Assembly (NCBI GenBank): GCA_003021725.1
Contig: PXRA01000013.1
Span: forward strand, 1,481-62,371
Reading direction: 5' to 3'
DNA length: 60,891 nt
Source of the DNA: Halobacteriales archaeon QH_8_64_26
GTDB taxonomy: Archaea > Halobacteriota > Halobacteria > Halobacteriales > Halococcaceae
Shown here: piece by piece, positions 44,046 through 55,283 of the stretch
How the letters are laid out: every line of letters begins with the position of its first letter
How positions within the stretch are numbered: position 1 is the stretch's first letter
Program-made: the position numbers and the translations under genes
The notes under the pieces: model-generated
Seen by the model: the letters and a program-made list of their open reading frames with translations, nothing else
Told to the model about the DNA's origin: nothing
Databases searched by the model: none

Positions 44046-44227
44046 GGGACCGGTGGACGGTCACGAAACAAAGCTCCCGGGGATCGTCGTCCTCGTTGGC
44101 GTCCTCCATCGACGCCTCCTCCCGCTTCTCGAGACGAGTGGTGAGTGCGCGCAGCACCATCGGGGAAGTGGTTCGACGACGAGGTCGTCGCAATCGATTT
44201 GACCATTGGGAACGAAGGAGCACTCGA

Positions 44228-45592
44228 ATGGAGTTGTTCGGGTCGAGTGGTGTCAGGGGGGTGGCGAACGAGGACCTCACACCGGAGTTCCTGATTCGAG
44301 TAGCGACGGCAGTCGGGACGGTCTGGGGGGCGGAAGGAGCCGCCGTGGCCCGCGATACGCGAACGACCGGGCGAACCTTCGCCGACGCGGCGGCGAGCGG
44401 ACTCGCGAGCGCCGGCATCGACGTCCACCGCCTGGGGATCGTCCCGACGCCGGGCGTACAGGCCTACGCCGCACGCGAAGGGATTCCTGGGCTAGTGATC
44501 ACCGCGAGTCACAACCCCCCGCAGTACAACGGCATGAAGGTCATCGGTGAGGACGGAATCGAGCTCCCCGTCGCCGACCTCGAACGGATCGAGTCGGTGC
44601 TCCGAACCGAACGGTTCGCCCGCACACAGTGGAACGAAACCGGCGAACAACGGCGCGTCGAGGGAGCCCGCCGGGCCTACGTCGAGGAACTGCTCGATTC
44701 GGTCGATCGAGCGCGGATCGCGGAGGCGAACCCCACCGTTGCGATCGACCCTGGTCACGGTGCCGGCTCGCTCACCAGTCCGGACTTTTTCCGGCGACTG
44801 GGCTGTCGCGTACTCACGCTCAATGCCCAGCCCGACGGTACCTTTCCGGGTCGCGATCCCGAACCCGTCCCCGAGAACTTAGGCGAGTTGGCCCGACTCG
44901 TTCGGACGAGCGACGCGGATCTCGGCATCGCTCACGACGGCGACGCCGACCGGGCGATCTTCTTCGACGAGCGCGGCGAGTACGTCGAGGGCGATGCCAC
45001 GCTCGCCGCGCTGGCGGCCGCCGAACTCGACGCCGGCGATACGGTCGTCTCGGCGGTGACGGCCTCCCGACGGCTGAGCGAGGCGGCCGCGGCGGCGAAC
45101 GCGACCCTGGCGCTCACGCCCGTTGGGAGCACGAACATCGTGACCGCGATCCGGGATCTGGCGAGCGAGGGCGCGTCGGTTCCGATCGCCGGCGAGGGAA
45201 ACGGGGGGATCTTCTTCCCCGACTATCGCCTGGCGCGCGACGGGGCCTATATCGGTGCGCGTTTCCTCGAACTCGTTACCGAGCGGCCAACCTCGGCGGT
45301 GCTCGGGGCTTTCGATGGCTACCACAACGTCAGGCGAGCGATCGAGTACGGCGAGGGAGGCGAGCGCGAGGCGATCATGGCGGCCATCGAAGAGCGGGCG
45401 ACCCGGGCCGACGCGGAACTCGATACTACCGACGGCTACCGCCTCGATTACGACGATGGATGGGTCCTGGCCCGTCCCAGCGGCACCGAACCCCTCGTCC
45501 GGGTCTACGCCGAAGCCCGCGAGCGCGACCGTGCCGAGGAACTCGCAGCGGGGATGAAACGCACGCTCGAAAGCGCCGGAGTCCAGGTCTGA
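44228..45592 (+). CDS. glmM: phosphoglucosamine/phosphohexose mutase
   Basis: A 454-aa alpha-D-phosphohexomutase from ATG 44228 (MELFGSSGVRGVANEDLTPE). The phospho-serine loop TASHNPPQYNGMKV, the metal-binding DGDADRAIFFDE, the sugar-binding GEGNGGIFFPDYRLARDG and the phosphate-binding RPSGTEPLVRVYAEA are all present. It interconverts hexose 1- and 6-phosphates, probably glucosamine phosphate or mannose/glucose phosphate, for nucleotide-sugar synthesis. The GlmU-like gene at 51039-52220 would use its product. Substrate choice between glucosamine and other hexoses cannot be settled. Confidence 0.85.
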   Translation: MELFGSSGVRGVANEDLTPEFLIRVATAVGTVWGAEGAAVARDTRTTGRTFADAAASGLASAGIDVHRLGIVPTPGVQAYAAREGIPGLVITASHNPPQYNGMKVIGEDGIELPVADLERIESVLRTERFARTQWNETGEQRRVEGARRAYVEELLDSVDRARIAEANPTVAIDPGHGAGSLTSPDFFRRLGCRVLTLNAQPDGTFPGRDPEPVPENLGELARLVRTSDADLGIAHDGDADRAIFFDERGEYVEGDATLAALAAAELDAGDTVVSAVTASRRLSEAAAAANATLALTPVGSTNIVTAIRDLASEGASVPIAGEGNGGIFFPDYRLARDGAYIGARFLELVTERPTSAVLGAFDGYHNVRRAIEYGEGGEREAIMAAIEERATRADAELDTTDGYRLDYDDGWVLARPSGTEPLVRVYAEARERDRAEELAAGMKRTLESAGVQV

Positions 45593-45693
45593 CCTCCTCG
45601 GGCGTGACCAGCCGTCGATCGGATTCGAGCACTCTCTCCGATGAGTAGGAACCCGACGAGCACCGGTAGCCGGCCCAGCCCCCGGCCATTAGC

Positions 45694-46860
45694 TCAGGCC
45701 GCCGGGTAGGTAGACAGCGCCTCTTCGAGACGGTCGCGCTGGGCTCGTGCTTCCCGGAGGTCGCGGTCTACCTCTCCGCTCGCCAGGCGTTCCCGGGTTT
45801 CCGCGTCGAGCGCGGTCCGGGCCCGGGCGGCCCCGCGTAAGTGCTCGTAGCGCTCCTCCTTTCTCGCCAGTGCCCTGACTGCCCGCAGTTTCTCGATCGC
45901 TTCCTCGGACCCGAACCGGCCCAGCATCGAGAGGAGTTCACGAGCGCGCCACCACAGTTCGTCGGCGGGCGGGGGCGGCCAGCCGATCGAAAGCGGCTCG
46001 CCGTCGACGTTCGCCAGGTAGGTCCGGTGGGTCGCGACGTAGCGCTTCAGCTCCCGGGGGGACTCGACGTAGTGATCGAGCTTCGAGTCGGAGTACTCGC
46101 TGTAGGTAAGCAACTCGGGGATCGACTCGGTGCCCGCCTCGCTTCCCTCGACGTACTCCCGCAGGTCCGCGGGCGGCTGATCGAACGGGACGAGCGGGAA
46201 GGCCGCCGTCGCAGCGAGAAAGTCCAACACTATCCGTGCGCTCTCCTCACGGCGAAAGGCCCCGAATTCCTCGCGTATCGCCTCGTCGTAGGCGACGATC
46301 GGTTCCCTGAGTTCTTCGACCGGGGCATCGAGGTCGGCCTGTCCGTACCGCTGGACCTGCTCTAATTCCTCGATCCGATCGCTTAGCGCGTCCCGGCGTT
46401 CGAGGAGTGCCCGCCGGGCGTCCCGATAGCGTTCGTGGGCAATCCGCCGTTCATCGAGCCTGGCTACGGTCTCCCGGACCTCCGAGAGCGTCTCGCGGGC
46501 GCGCTCGAAGTCCGTCGTCGAGAGCCGGCGCTTATCGAAGCGCTCGGCGGCGCGCTCGAAAGCCCCTCGGTGGGGCAGATCCTCGGGTAGTGACTCGGCG
46601 TGATCGGTGAACTCGCTTTGGAATCGGACGAACGCCTCGAAGTCGCCGCTGCCGGTCGCCCGGTCCTCGTAGCGATCGAGCAGGCTTCTCGCCCGGTCGT
46701 GTGCCCCGGCGAGTTCCTCTAACTCGCTCTCGCCGATCTCGCTCACTCGCTCGCGGGCACTCTCGTAGGACTCGTGGGCTTCGGCGAGTGAATCGATCAG
46801 GGTCTCGATTTCGGCGTCGGTATCGCCATCGGGATCGGTTCGCTCGCTCGTCTCCGCCAT
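45694..46860 (-). CDS. coiled-coil haloarchaeal protein of unknown function
   Basis: A 388-aa acidic protein (MAETSERTDPDGDTDAEIET). Residues 20 to about 180 are long heptad-like helices rich in Glu, Arg and Ala (EAHESYESARERVSEIGESELEE; ETLSEVRETVARLDERRIAHERYRDAR), followed by a hydrophobic mid-part (VLDFLAATAAFPLVPFDQPPADLREYV) and a Trp/Pro segment (IGWPPPPADELWWRARELLSML), then more helix. No family name is certain. It overlaps the 3' end of hisI slightly, with the start near the stop, so the two are probably one transcript. Confidence 0.65.
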   Translation of the reverse strand: MAETSERTDPDGDTDAEIETLIDSLAEAHESYESARERVSEIGESELEELAGAHDRARSLLDRYEDRATGSGDFEAFVRFQSEFTDHAESLPEDLPHRGAFERAAERFDKRRLSTTDFERARETLSEVRETVARLDERRIAHERYRDARRALLERRDALSDRIEELEQVQRYGQADLDAPVEELREPIVAYDEAIREEFGAFRREESARIVLDFLAATAAFPLVPFDQPPADLREYVEGSEAGTESIPELLTYSEYSDSKLDHYVESPRELKRYVATHRTYLANVDGEPLSIGWPPPPADELWWRARELLSMLGRFGSEEAIEKLRAVRALARKEERYEHLRGAARARTALDAETRERLASGEVDRDLREARAQRDRLEEALSTYPAA

Positions 46861-46862
46861 GC

Positions 46863-47342
46863 TCACTCGTCGTAGACGGCGGGGTCGAAGACGCGATCGC
46901 CGACGACTTCGGTCGCGACGGTGAGCGCCTCGGGGCTGCTCGCGTCCGCCTCGTTCCCCTCGTCGCCGTCTCCGATGGAGTCCTCGCCCGGAATCGCCTC
47001 GACCGACCGGTAGAAACAGGTCTCGTGGCCGGTATGACAGGCCCCGCCCTCCTGGGAGACGTGATACAGAAGCGTATCGCCGTCACAGTCGATCCTGACC
47101 TCCGCTACGTGCTGGACGTTTCCGCTCGTATTTCCCTTCTGCCAGAGTTCCTCCCGGCTGCGCGAGTAGTAGTGGGCCAGCCCCGTTTCGATGGTGTGGG
47201 TTATCGCTTCGGCGTTCGCATACGCGAGCATCAACACCTCGCCGGAGTGGTGCTCTTGGGCGATGACAGGGACCAGTCCATCCGTGTCGAACTCGATAGC
47301 GACCTCGGGCGCGGCTGTGGCCGTGGCGTCCGCTTCGCTCAT
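46863..47342 (-). CDS. hisI: phosphoribosyl-AMP cyclohydrolase
   Basis: A 159-aa enzyme of histidine synthesis (third step). [46 protein letters not shown], and the metal-binding [28 protein letters not shown], with its catalytic Cys and zinc/Mg-binding residues, are diagnostic. An acidic insert ([17 protein letters not shown]) lies near the C-terminus. ATG 47342. The stop meets the start of the coiled-coil gene, suggesting translational coupling. Confidence 0.92.
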   Translation of the reverse strand: MSEADATATAAPEVAIEFDTDGLVPVIAQEHHSGEVLMLAYANAEAITHTIETGLAHYYSRSREELWQKGNTSGNVQHVAEVRIDCDGDTLLYHVSQEGGACHTGHETCFYRSVEAIPGEDSIGDGDEGNEADASSPEALTVATEVVGDRVFDPAVYDE

Positions 47343-47588
47343 GGGCCACGGTAACTCGGTTCCGTCTATAGGCCTTTTCGTGGGGCTGCGAGCGATGAGC
47401 CCGGTTCACGGGTCGATACCTCTTACAACATCAGGAGGATACGAGAGAGCGGTAATGCGATCACACGGCGAGCGAGACGGGTTGGTCGGAGCCGGGTCGA
47501 GACGCCCGGGAACCGGCCCGCGGTGCCAACGACTGTCGACGAAAGCGCGAAACGGGAGAGGAAGCGGAGTCGGTAGCGGTGTGCTCGA

Positions 47589-48793
47589 ATGACGGCGGCC
47601 GATCCGTCCTTGCTCATCGTCGCCGTCGCGGTGATCGCGAGCCTCTCGATGGCCTGGGCACTAGGGGCCTCCTCTAACTCGCCGCCCTTCGCCCCGGCGG
47701 TCGGTGCCAACGCAGTGCCGACGATGCGGGCGGCCTTCCTTGTGGGGACCTTCGCCGCGCTCGGCGCGATCGCTCAGGGGGGTAGTATCTCCGAGACGGT
47801 CGGCAACGACCTGATCAGCGGCGTCTCGATCACGCCGCTCGCCGCCACGGCCGGGTTGCTCACCGCAGCGGCCTTCATCGCCGTCGGCGCCCGAACCGGC
47901 TACCCGATCCCTGCCGCCTTCGCGGTCACCGACGCGGTTATCGGCGCTGGCCCGAGCCTCGGGGGCAACCCAGCTATCGGTACCTACCAGCGCCTCGCGG
48001 CCTTCTGGGTTGCCGTGCCCTTCGTCTCCGTCTCGATCGCCTACGGCACCGCGACACTGCTCCGACGCGAGGACATGCCCGAAGAACTCGGGGTGCCCCT
48101 GCATGCAGGAATCGTCGGGTTCGTCCTTGCGAACGTCCAGCTCGCGGTCTTTCCGGCGGCGAGCGGCGGCACCTTGGCAGGGTTCGTTGCGGCACTCTTC
48201 GGACTCGAAATCACTCTCTTCGATTCCTACACCCTCCTCGCGCTCGTCGCGAGTCTCGCCTTCGGAACGCTCGTGTTCTACGCGATGTACCGGTCGATGC
48301 TCCGGTCGGTCAAGGGAGGGATCCGGCAGTTCCTGATCGGGCTCGGGGCGGTCGTTGCCTTTTCGAGTGGGACAGTCAGGTGGGACTCGCGACGGGCCCG
48401 CTCGAACCGCTCTTCGACTCGTTAGGGACGCCGGGCTTCCTCCTGTTGTTGCTCGGCTCGATCGGCATCCTCTTGGGCGCGTGGATGGGCTCGCCCCGGC
48501 TCCTGCAAGCGGTTTCCCGTGAGTACTCCCAACTGGGAGTCCAGCGGTCGATCGCCGCCTTGGTACCGGGCTTTATCATCGCGCAGGTCGCGATCGCGCT
48601 GGGCATCCCGATCTCGTTTAACAACATCATCATCTCCAGTGTGATCGGCAGCGGCCTCGTCGTCGGCTCGGCGGGCGTCTCGGGCCGGAAGATCGGTGTT
48701 ACCGTCGCCGCATGGCTCGTCACTCTGGTGGCATCCGCGGGGGTCGCCTTCGGGCTCTATCGCGCGCTCGCGCTCGTTTCGGGCGGTGCCTGA
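47589..48793 (+). pseudogene. PiT-family inorganic phosphate transporter with one frameshift
   Basis: A membrane transporter starting MTAADPSLLIVAVAVIASLS at ATG 47589. The first half has the signature GASSNSPPFAPAVGANAVPT (first PiT repeat) and many hydrophobic spans to VVAFSSGT. Near 48372-48380 the frame changes; the next frame continues QVGLATGPLEPLFDSLGTPG, MGSPRLLQAVSREYSQLGVQRS and ALGIPISFNNIIISSVIGSGL, the second PiT repeat, to TGA 48793. One missing base rejoins a protein of about 401 aa, of normal length and organisation. It may be a recent frameshift or an assembly error. If functional it would take up phosphate with cations. Confidence 0.8.
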
Positions 48794-48871
48794 GAACTGC
48801 TGGGTTCGCTTCACTCGGGTGCACTGCCTCTCGTCCTCGACCTCGATCGAGGCTGATTGCCTACCGGTCCC

Positions 48872-49303
48872 CTACTCCGACTCGGCGATCGTTCGGGCGA
48901 AGTCCTCGACCGGGATCACCGAGTAATCGACGCTCATGGTGTCACTGGTGGCCCGGATCTTCCCGACGAACGTCGATATCTCCTCCAGAGCCCCATCGAG
49001 GATGAACAGTTCCATGCAGTAGTGATCGCCGACGTGGCTATGGAAGTTCGAGGCGACGAGGTGCTCGTGTTCGTGGCGCAGCCCCATCATCCGCTCCTCG
49101 ACGCTCGTCGTCTCGTAATCGAATAACACGGTGACGATCCCCAGTAGTTCCCGGTCTTCGAGCCGGCGGTCCTCGAACTCCCCTAACAGATCGCGGGCGG
49201 CCTCGCGCATCACTTCGCTGCGGCCGGTGTAGCCGTGTTCCTCGGCGAACCTATCGATCCGGCCCAGTAGTTCCTCGGGCATCGAGATGCTCACGACAGT
49301 CAT
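48872..49303 (-). CDS. nikR: nickel-responsive regulator NikR
   Basis: A 143-aa repressor from ATG 49303 ([20 protein letters not shown]). The N-terminal ribbon-helix-helix DNA-binding domain (residues 1-45: [22 protein letters not shown]...[12 protein letters not shown]) is followed by an ACT-like metal domain. Nickel ligands typical of NikR are present: His near residues 77-81 (RHEHEH), H88 and H90 (FHSH), and C96 (HYCMEL). It binds Ni2+ and represses nickel-uptake genes; here a palindrome resembling the NikR operator lies just upstream, so self-control is likely. No nickel transporter lies in the window. Confidence 0.88.
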   Translation of the reverse strand: MTVVSISMPEELLGRIDRFAEEHGYTGRSEVMREAARDLLGEFEDRRLEDRELLGIVTVLFDYETTSVEERMMGLRHEHEHLVASNFHSHVGDHYCMELFILDGALEEISTFVGKIRATSDTMSVDYSVIPVEDFARTIAESE

Positions 49304-49324
49304 GTACTAACACGACGACCCGCG

Positions 49325-49355
49325 AGTATCAGTCTTTAGCAACAGCACTAATACT
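49325..49355. promoter_or_regulatory. candidate NikR operator (palindrome)
   Basis: AGTATCAGT (49325-49333) and ACTAATACT (49347-49355) are inverted repeats, one mismatch, 13 bases apart. The inner GTATCA...TAATAC layout resembles the GTATGA...TCATAC sites of bacterial NikR. It lies 22-52 bases before the nikR start, over the expected promoter, and so could give autorepression. Confidence 0.6.
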
Positions 49356-49387
49356 CGGCGGTCGAGGATTGGGTTCGACGACCGATC

Positions 49388-50851
49388 TCAGAACTCGAGT
49401 TCGTCCTTCACTGACTGGGTGGCTATCCGAGCCAGAAGTCGTGCCGGCCCGCGCTTCGGGAGATCGGTAACGATTTTGCCGGTACTCGGCGGGTCGCTTC
49501 CACCGATGCCGATCTCCCAGCCGGTTTCCTCACAGAAACGCTCGACCGCCCGCGTCGCTCGCTCCCGGATCGCCTCGGTATCGAGGCGGGGAATTGTACC
49601 CTCTCCCATTAGAACAGTTCCGTCGACGACGACGGTCTCGACGTCGGCACTCGTCGCGTTGTTGACGATCTGGGCCGGGACGTTCGTCAGTGGCGTGAAC
49701 TTCGGTTTGTCGACGTCGAGAACGAGAAAGTCGGCCCGTTTACCGGGTTCGAGGCTGCCGATCTCCTCGTCCATCCCGAGGGCTTCCGCGCCCTCGATCG
49801 TAAGCATCCGCACCAATTCTATCGAGGAGAACTGTTTGGCTCCTTTCTTCAGGTTCGCTGCGAGCCGCGCTTGCCGTGCCTCGCCGAACAGATCGTAGGA
49901 GTCGTGCCAGTAGTAATCGTCGAGTCCGAGCCCGGTCGCCACGCCGGCTCCACGTAGTTCGGGAACCGGCGTCCAGGGCGCTGATCCGTCGGGATTGAAG
50001 TAGCAGAATATCGATGGACAGTGAGCGACGCCCGAACCGGCGTTCGCGATCCGTCGAATATCCTCCTCGTCGGCGAGGCGGACGTGTGCCGCGAGGAGCC
50101 GTTCGTCGAGTAGACCGACCTCCTCTACGAGCCCCAGTGAGTCCTTCGCGCCGTACGAGCGGGCGAGCGTGTTACTCTGGTCGAGTTCGAGGAGGTGCGT
50201 ATGGACCGGCAGCGTCGGATACTCATCGGCGAGCCTCGCAACCCGCTCCCAGAGGTCACGGCTGACCGACCAGTCGTCGTGGGGACAGATCGCTGCTCGA
50301 ACCCGTCCGCCGTAGCTCCCGTGGCAGGTCTCAACGAACGAGCGAGCACGTTGTAGCTGCTCGTCGACCGGAACGTCCCAGAAGAGGTCGGTGATCGTCG
50401 AGCCGAAGACGCCTCGGAGTCCGGCCTCGCCGAAGACCTCCGCTCCGTACGTTGGTCGAACGTCCATCGAGTTGGTAGTCGTGACACCGCCGACGAGGAA
50501 GTTGAGCGCGGCGAGTTCGTAGCCTGCCTTCACGAGATAATCGTACTCGCCGCGCCCAAGTTGGTTGTACACGGCTGTCATGGTTGCGAATAGCTCGCCG
50601 ACGCCGAACTCGCTGAACGCACCGATGAGCGCCGTCAGTTCGAGATGTGCATGGGCATTAACGAGGCCCGGTAGCACCAACTTGCCTGTCCCGTCGATCA
50701 CGTGATCGGCATCGAGGGTAGCGTCCCCATCGTGTGTCTTCCGGACCTCCCTAATAACCCCGTCCTCGCTGACGAGCGTCCCGCGCTTGAAGAGCCGATT
50801 CCGATCATCGACAGTAAGCACGAACGCGTCGTGGACGACGATCCTCGTCAT
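49388..50851 (-). CDS. amidohydrolase (deaminase-like, TRZ/ATZ superfamily)
   Basis: A 487-aa metal-dependent hydrolase from ATG 50851 (MTRIVVHDAFVLTVDDRNR). Metal-binding HxH in PGLVNAHAHLELTALIG, VHTHLLELDQ, LLAAHVRLAD and the Asp in GLGLDDYYWHDSYDLFGEAR are visible; the tail SLEPGKRADFLVLDV closes it. The WHDSYDLF segment resembles deaminases acting on guanine-like or SAH-like substrates. It is distinct from the gene at 13393 in active-site surroundings. An AT-rich promoter-like stretch (GATTATTATTCT, minus strand) lies upstream. Substrate unknown. Confidence 0.75.
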   Translation of the reverse strand: MTRIVVHDAFVLTVDDRNRLFKRGTLVSEDGVIREVRKTHDGDATLDADHVIDGTGKLVLPGLVNAHAHLELTALIGAFSEFGVGELFATMTAVYNQLGRGEYDYLVKAGYELAALNFLVGGVTTTNSMDVRPTYGAEVFGEAGLRGVFGSTITDLFWDVPVDEQLQRARSFVETCHGSYGGRVRAAICPHDDWSVSRDLWERVARLADEYPTLPVHTHLLELDQSNTLARSYGAKDSLGLVEEVGLLDERLLAAHVRLADEEDIRRIANAGSGVAHCPSIFCYFNPDGSAPWTPVPELRGAGVATGLGLDDYYWHDSYDLFGEARQARLAANLKKGAKQFSSIELVRMLTIEGAEALGMDEEIGSLEPGKRADFLVLDVDKPKFTPLTNVPAQIVNNATSADVETVVVDGTVLMGEGTIPRLDTEAIRERATRAVERFCEETGWEIGIGGSDPPSTGKIVTDLPKRGPARLLARIATQSVKDELEF

Positions 50852-51038
50852 TGTTCTCTCGTTCGATCAGTATCGACTCCGGTTCGCAGTTCACCTACAT
50901 CAGCCAACATGAAAAACGATTAGCTACTCGAGAATAATAATCGGTTCGAAGCGAACGGCCTATTGCGCGAACGCTGAAACACGGTGTGGCAAGTCAACCT
51001 TCGTTCTCCTCTTCTCGCTCGGAGATTCGAAACGGGAC

Positions 51039-52220
51039 TCACCGGTCGCGCGGGACGGTCTCGCCTGGTTCGGTGCGCACGCCCGCCGAGAGCACGACGC
51101 CCGGATACAGCGTCGTGTCGATGCCGGTCTTCGCTCGATCACCGACGACGACGCCGTACTTCCGGCGGCCGGTCGAGACCCGTTCGCCCTTGACTGTTTG
51201 GCGTACCGCCTCGTCGTCGTGCCGGAGGTTCGCGACGGTCGTCCCCGCGCCGAAGTTGACTGACCGGCCGAGCACGCTGTCGCCGACGTAGGAGAGATGA
51301 GGTATCGCGGAGTCGGCCATCAGGACGCTGTTTTTGATCTCGACGGAGTGGCCGACTTCGGTGTCCTCGCCCAACAGGGTCGCCCCCCGAACGTAGGCGT
51401 TCGGCCCGACGTGGGCCCCGGCCCGAATCAGGACGGGGCCCTCGATCACGACGCCCGGTTCGATTCTCGCGCCCTCCTCGACGACGACCGCGCCCCGGAG
51501 GTCCGCCTCGGCTGCCACCTCGCCATCGATCGCACGCTCTAACTCGGCGAGCTTCCACTCGTTGGCTTCGAGCAGTTCCCACGGCCGCCCGACCCCGAGC
51601 CAGCGCTCGATCTCGGTGTAGGACACCTCCCATTCGTCGATAACGCGAGCCAGGACGTCGGTGATTTCGCGCTCGCCCCGTTCGCTCTTCTCGACATCGA
51701 GGTACTCCCGGGCCGCCGCGGGAAAGGCATACGCGCCGGCGTTCACGAGATCGGTGTCGGGATCGGCCGGTTTCTCGACGATGCCCGTCATTCGCCCTTC
51801 CTCGACCGACAGCACGCCGTAATCGGACGGGTTCGGCGCGCGGTAGGCCCCGACCGCGGGTGCGGAGTCGAGCAGCGCCGCGATACTGCCGGGATCGTAG
51901 AGGTCGTCGCCATTGAGGACGCAGAACTCGCCCTCCAAGTGCTCGCGGGCGGCGGCCACCGCGTCGGCGGTTCCCTCCTGTTCGTCCTGGACGGCGTAGC
52001 TGACCGGCGTGCCCCGGTACTCCGCGCCGAAATAGGAGCGCACGACCGCGGCCTCGTAGCCGACGACGAAGATCAGCTCCTCCGTGCCGGCTTCGACGGC
52101 GGCGTCGGCGGTGTGGGAAACGAGCGGCCGGTCGGCGACCGGGAGCATCGGCTTCGGCAGGTCCGCCGTGAGCGGGCGCATCCGGGTCCCTTCCCCGGCG
52201 GCGAGGAGAACGGTCTGCAT
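51039..52220 (-). CDS. glmU: GlmU-like sugar-1-phosphate nucleotidylyltransferase/acetyltransferase
   Basis: A 393-aa bifunctional enzyme. The N-terminal nucleotidyltransferase motif is LLAAGEGTRMRPLTADLPKPMLPVADRPL, followed by the metal site NGDDLYD. The C-terminal left-handed beta-helix is seen as hexapeptide repeats (GARIEPGVVIEGPVLIRAGAHVGPNAYVRG; VEIKNSVLMADSAIPHLSYVGDSVLG). It makes an activated amino-sugar such as UDP-GlcNAc from sugar 1-phosphate, using the product of the hexose mutase at 44228. Haloarchaea have several paralogues, so the precise sugar is uncertain. Confidence 0.82.
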   Translation of the reverse strand: MQTVLLAAGEGTRMRPLTADLPKPMLPVADRPLVSHTADAAVEAGTEELIFVVGYEAAVVRSYFGAEYRGTPVSYAVQDEQEGTADAVAAAREHLEGEFCVLNGDDLYDPGSIAALLDSAPAVGAYRAPNPSDYGVLSVEEGRMTGIVEKPADPDTDLVNAGAYAFPAAAREYLDVEKSERGEREITDVLARVIDEWEVSYTEIERWLGVGRPWELLEANEWKLAELERAIDGEVAAEADLRGAVVVEEGARIEPGVVIEGPVLIRAGAHVGPNAYVRGATLLGEDTEVGHSVEIKNSVLMADSAIPHLSYVGDSVLGRSVNFGAGTTVANLRHDDEAVRQTVKGERVSTGRRKYGVVVGDRAKTGIDTTLYPGVVLSAGVRTEPGETVPRDR

Positions 52221-52409
52221 ACCTGGGGAAGCGGTGTCGAGCCCAAAAGAGCTACCGAACCGCTCCGAGGGTAGCGTCGAGCGACGAAAAGTAATTGTCC
52301 ACGGCCACTCCTCGTCGTGGAGGAGCGATCGATTCCTTCTCCCGGCGGCTGGACCGACTGGATCGGCTAGACCGACACTGGGATTTCACCACCGTTCGAA
52401 TAGCGGGTC

Positions 52410-52604
52410 ATGGAGTACGTCGTCTCGGCCCTCGCTCTGTGTACCGGCCTCCTCACTGGCGCGCTGTTTCGCTTCCTCGGCGTGCCGATCCCGGCCCCGC
52501 CGAACGTTCCCGGGGTACTGGGAATCGTCGGAATCTATCTCGGATTCGAACTGATCGAATATCTGGGAGTCGGGATCGACCTGCTAGATCTGGTCGGGCT
52601 CTGA
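52410..52604 (+). CDS. XapX-domain membrane protein
   Basis: A 64-aa protein MEYVVSALALCTGLLTGALF, with two hydrophobic spans separated by the conserved FLGVPIPAPPNVPGVLGIVGIYLG, which is the XapX (DUF1427) signature. Function unknown; found next to various genes in bacteria and archaea. Confidence 0.82.
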   Translation: MEYVVSALALCTGLLTGALFRFLGVPIPAPPNVPGVLGIVGIYLGFELIEYLGVGIDLLDLVGL

Positions 52605-52793
52605 GATCCTCGAACCGGACGGACGTGTCGGTACTCGCCGACCGGCGGTCACCGTCGAATGTGAAGGGCGAAAACGACGAGAACAGCCAGAACGACGAGA
52701 GCGGCGCGAGCGACGGAGACTCGAACTCCTTCGGGAAAACGGCGAGGAATGATCACGATCCCCTACCGGGAGCCGATCGTCGGTGGTCGGTAG

Positions 52794-55034
<2,241 letters not shown>

Positions 55035-55283
55035 CTAATCCGTAACGAAGTTCGTCGCAGCCAAAGCACTCTCTCGGATATGCGCTTGCTTTTCGACAGT
55101 GGGTGTGCACTTCCCATCCGGCGGGCCTCCGGGAAGTCGTTCCCTTCGAGCGTGCCTTGGAGGCCATCGTTTCGGGCGTGGACGAGTCGGGAATCCCGGG
55201 CGAGCACCGGATGACGGCGGTCGGCGGCGGAACCTGCCCGGCGCAGGTAAAGGATACTTTCGGTTCCGAGCCCTCGGTCGGAT

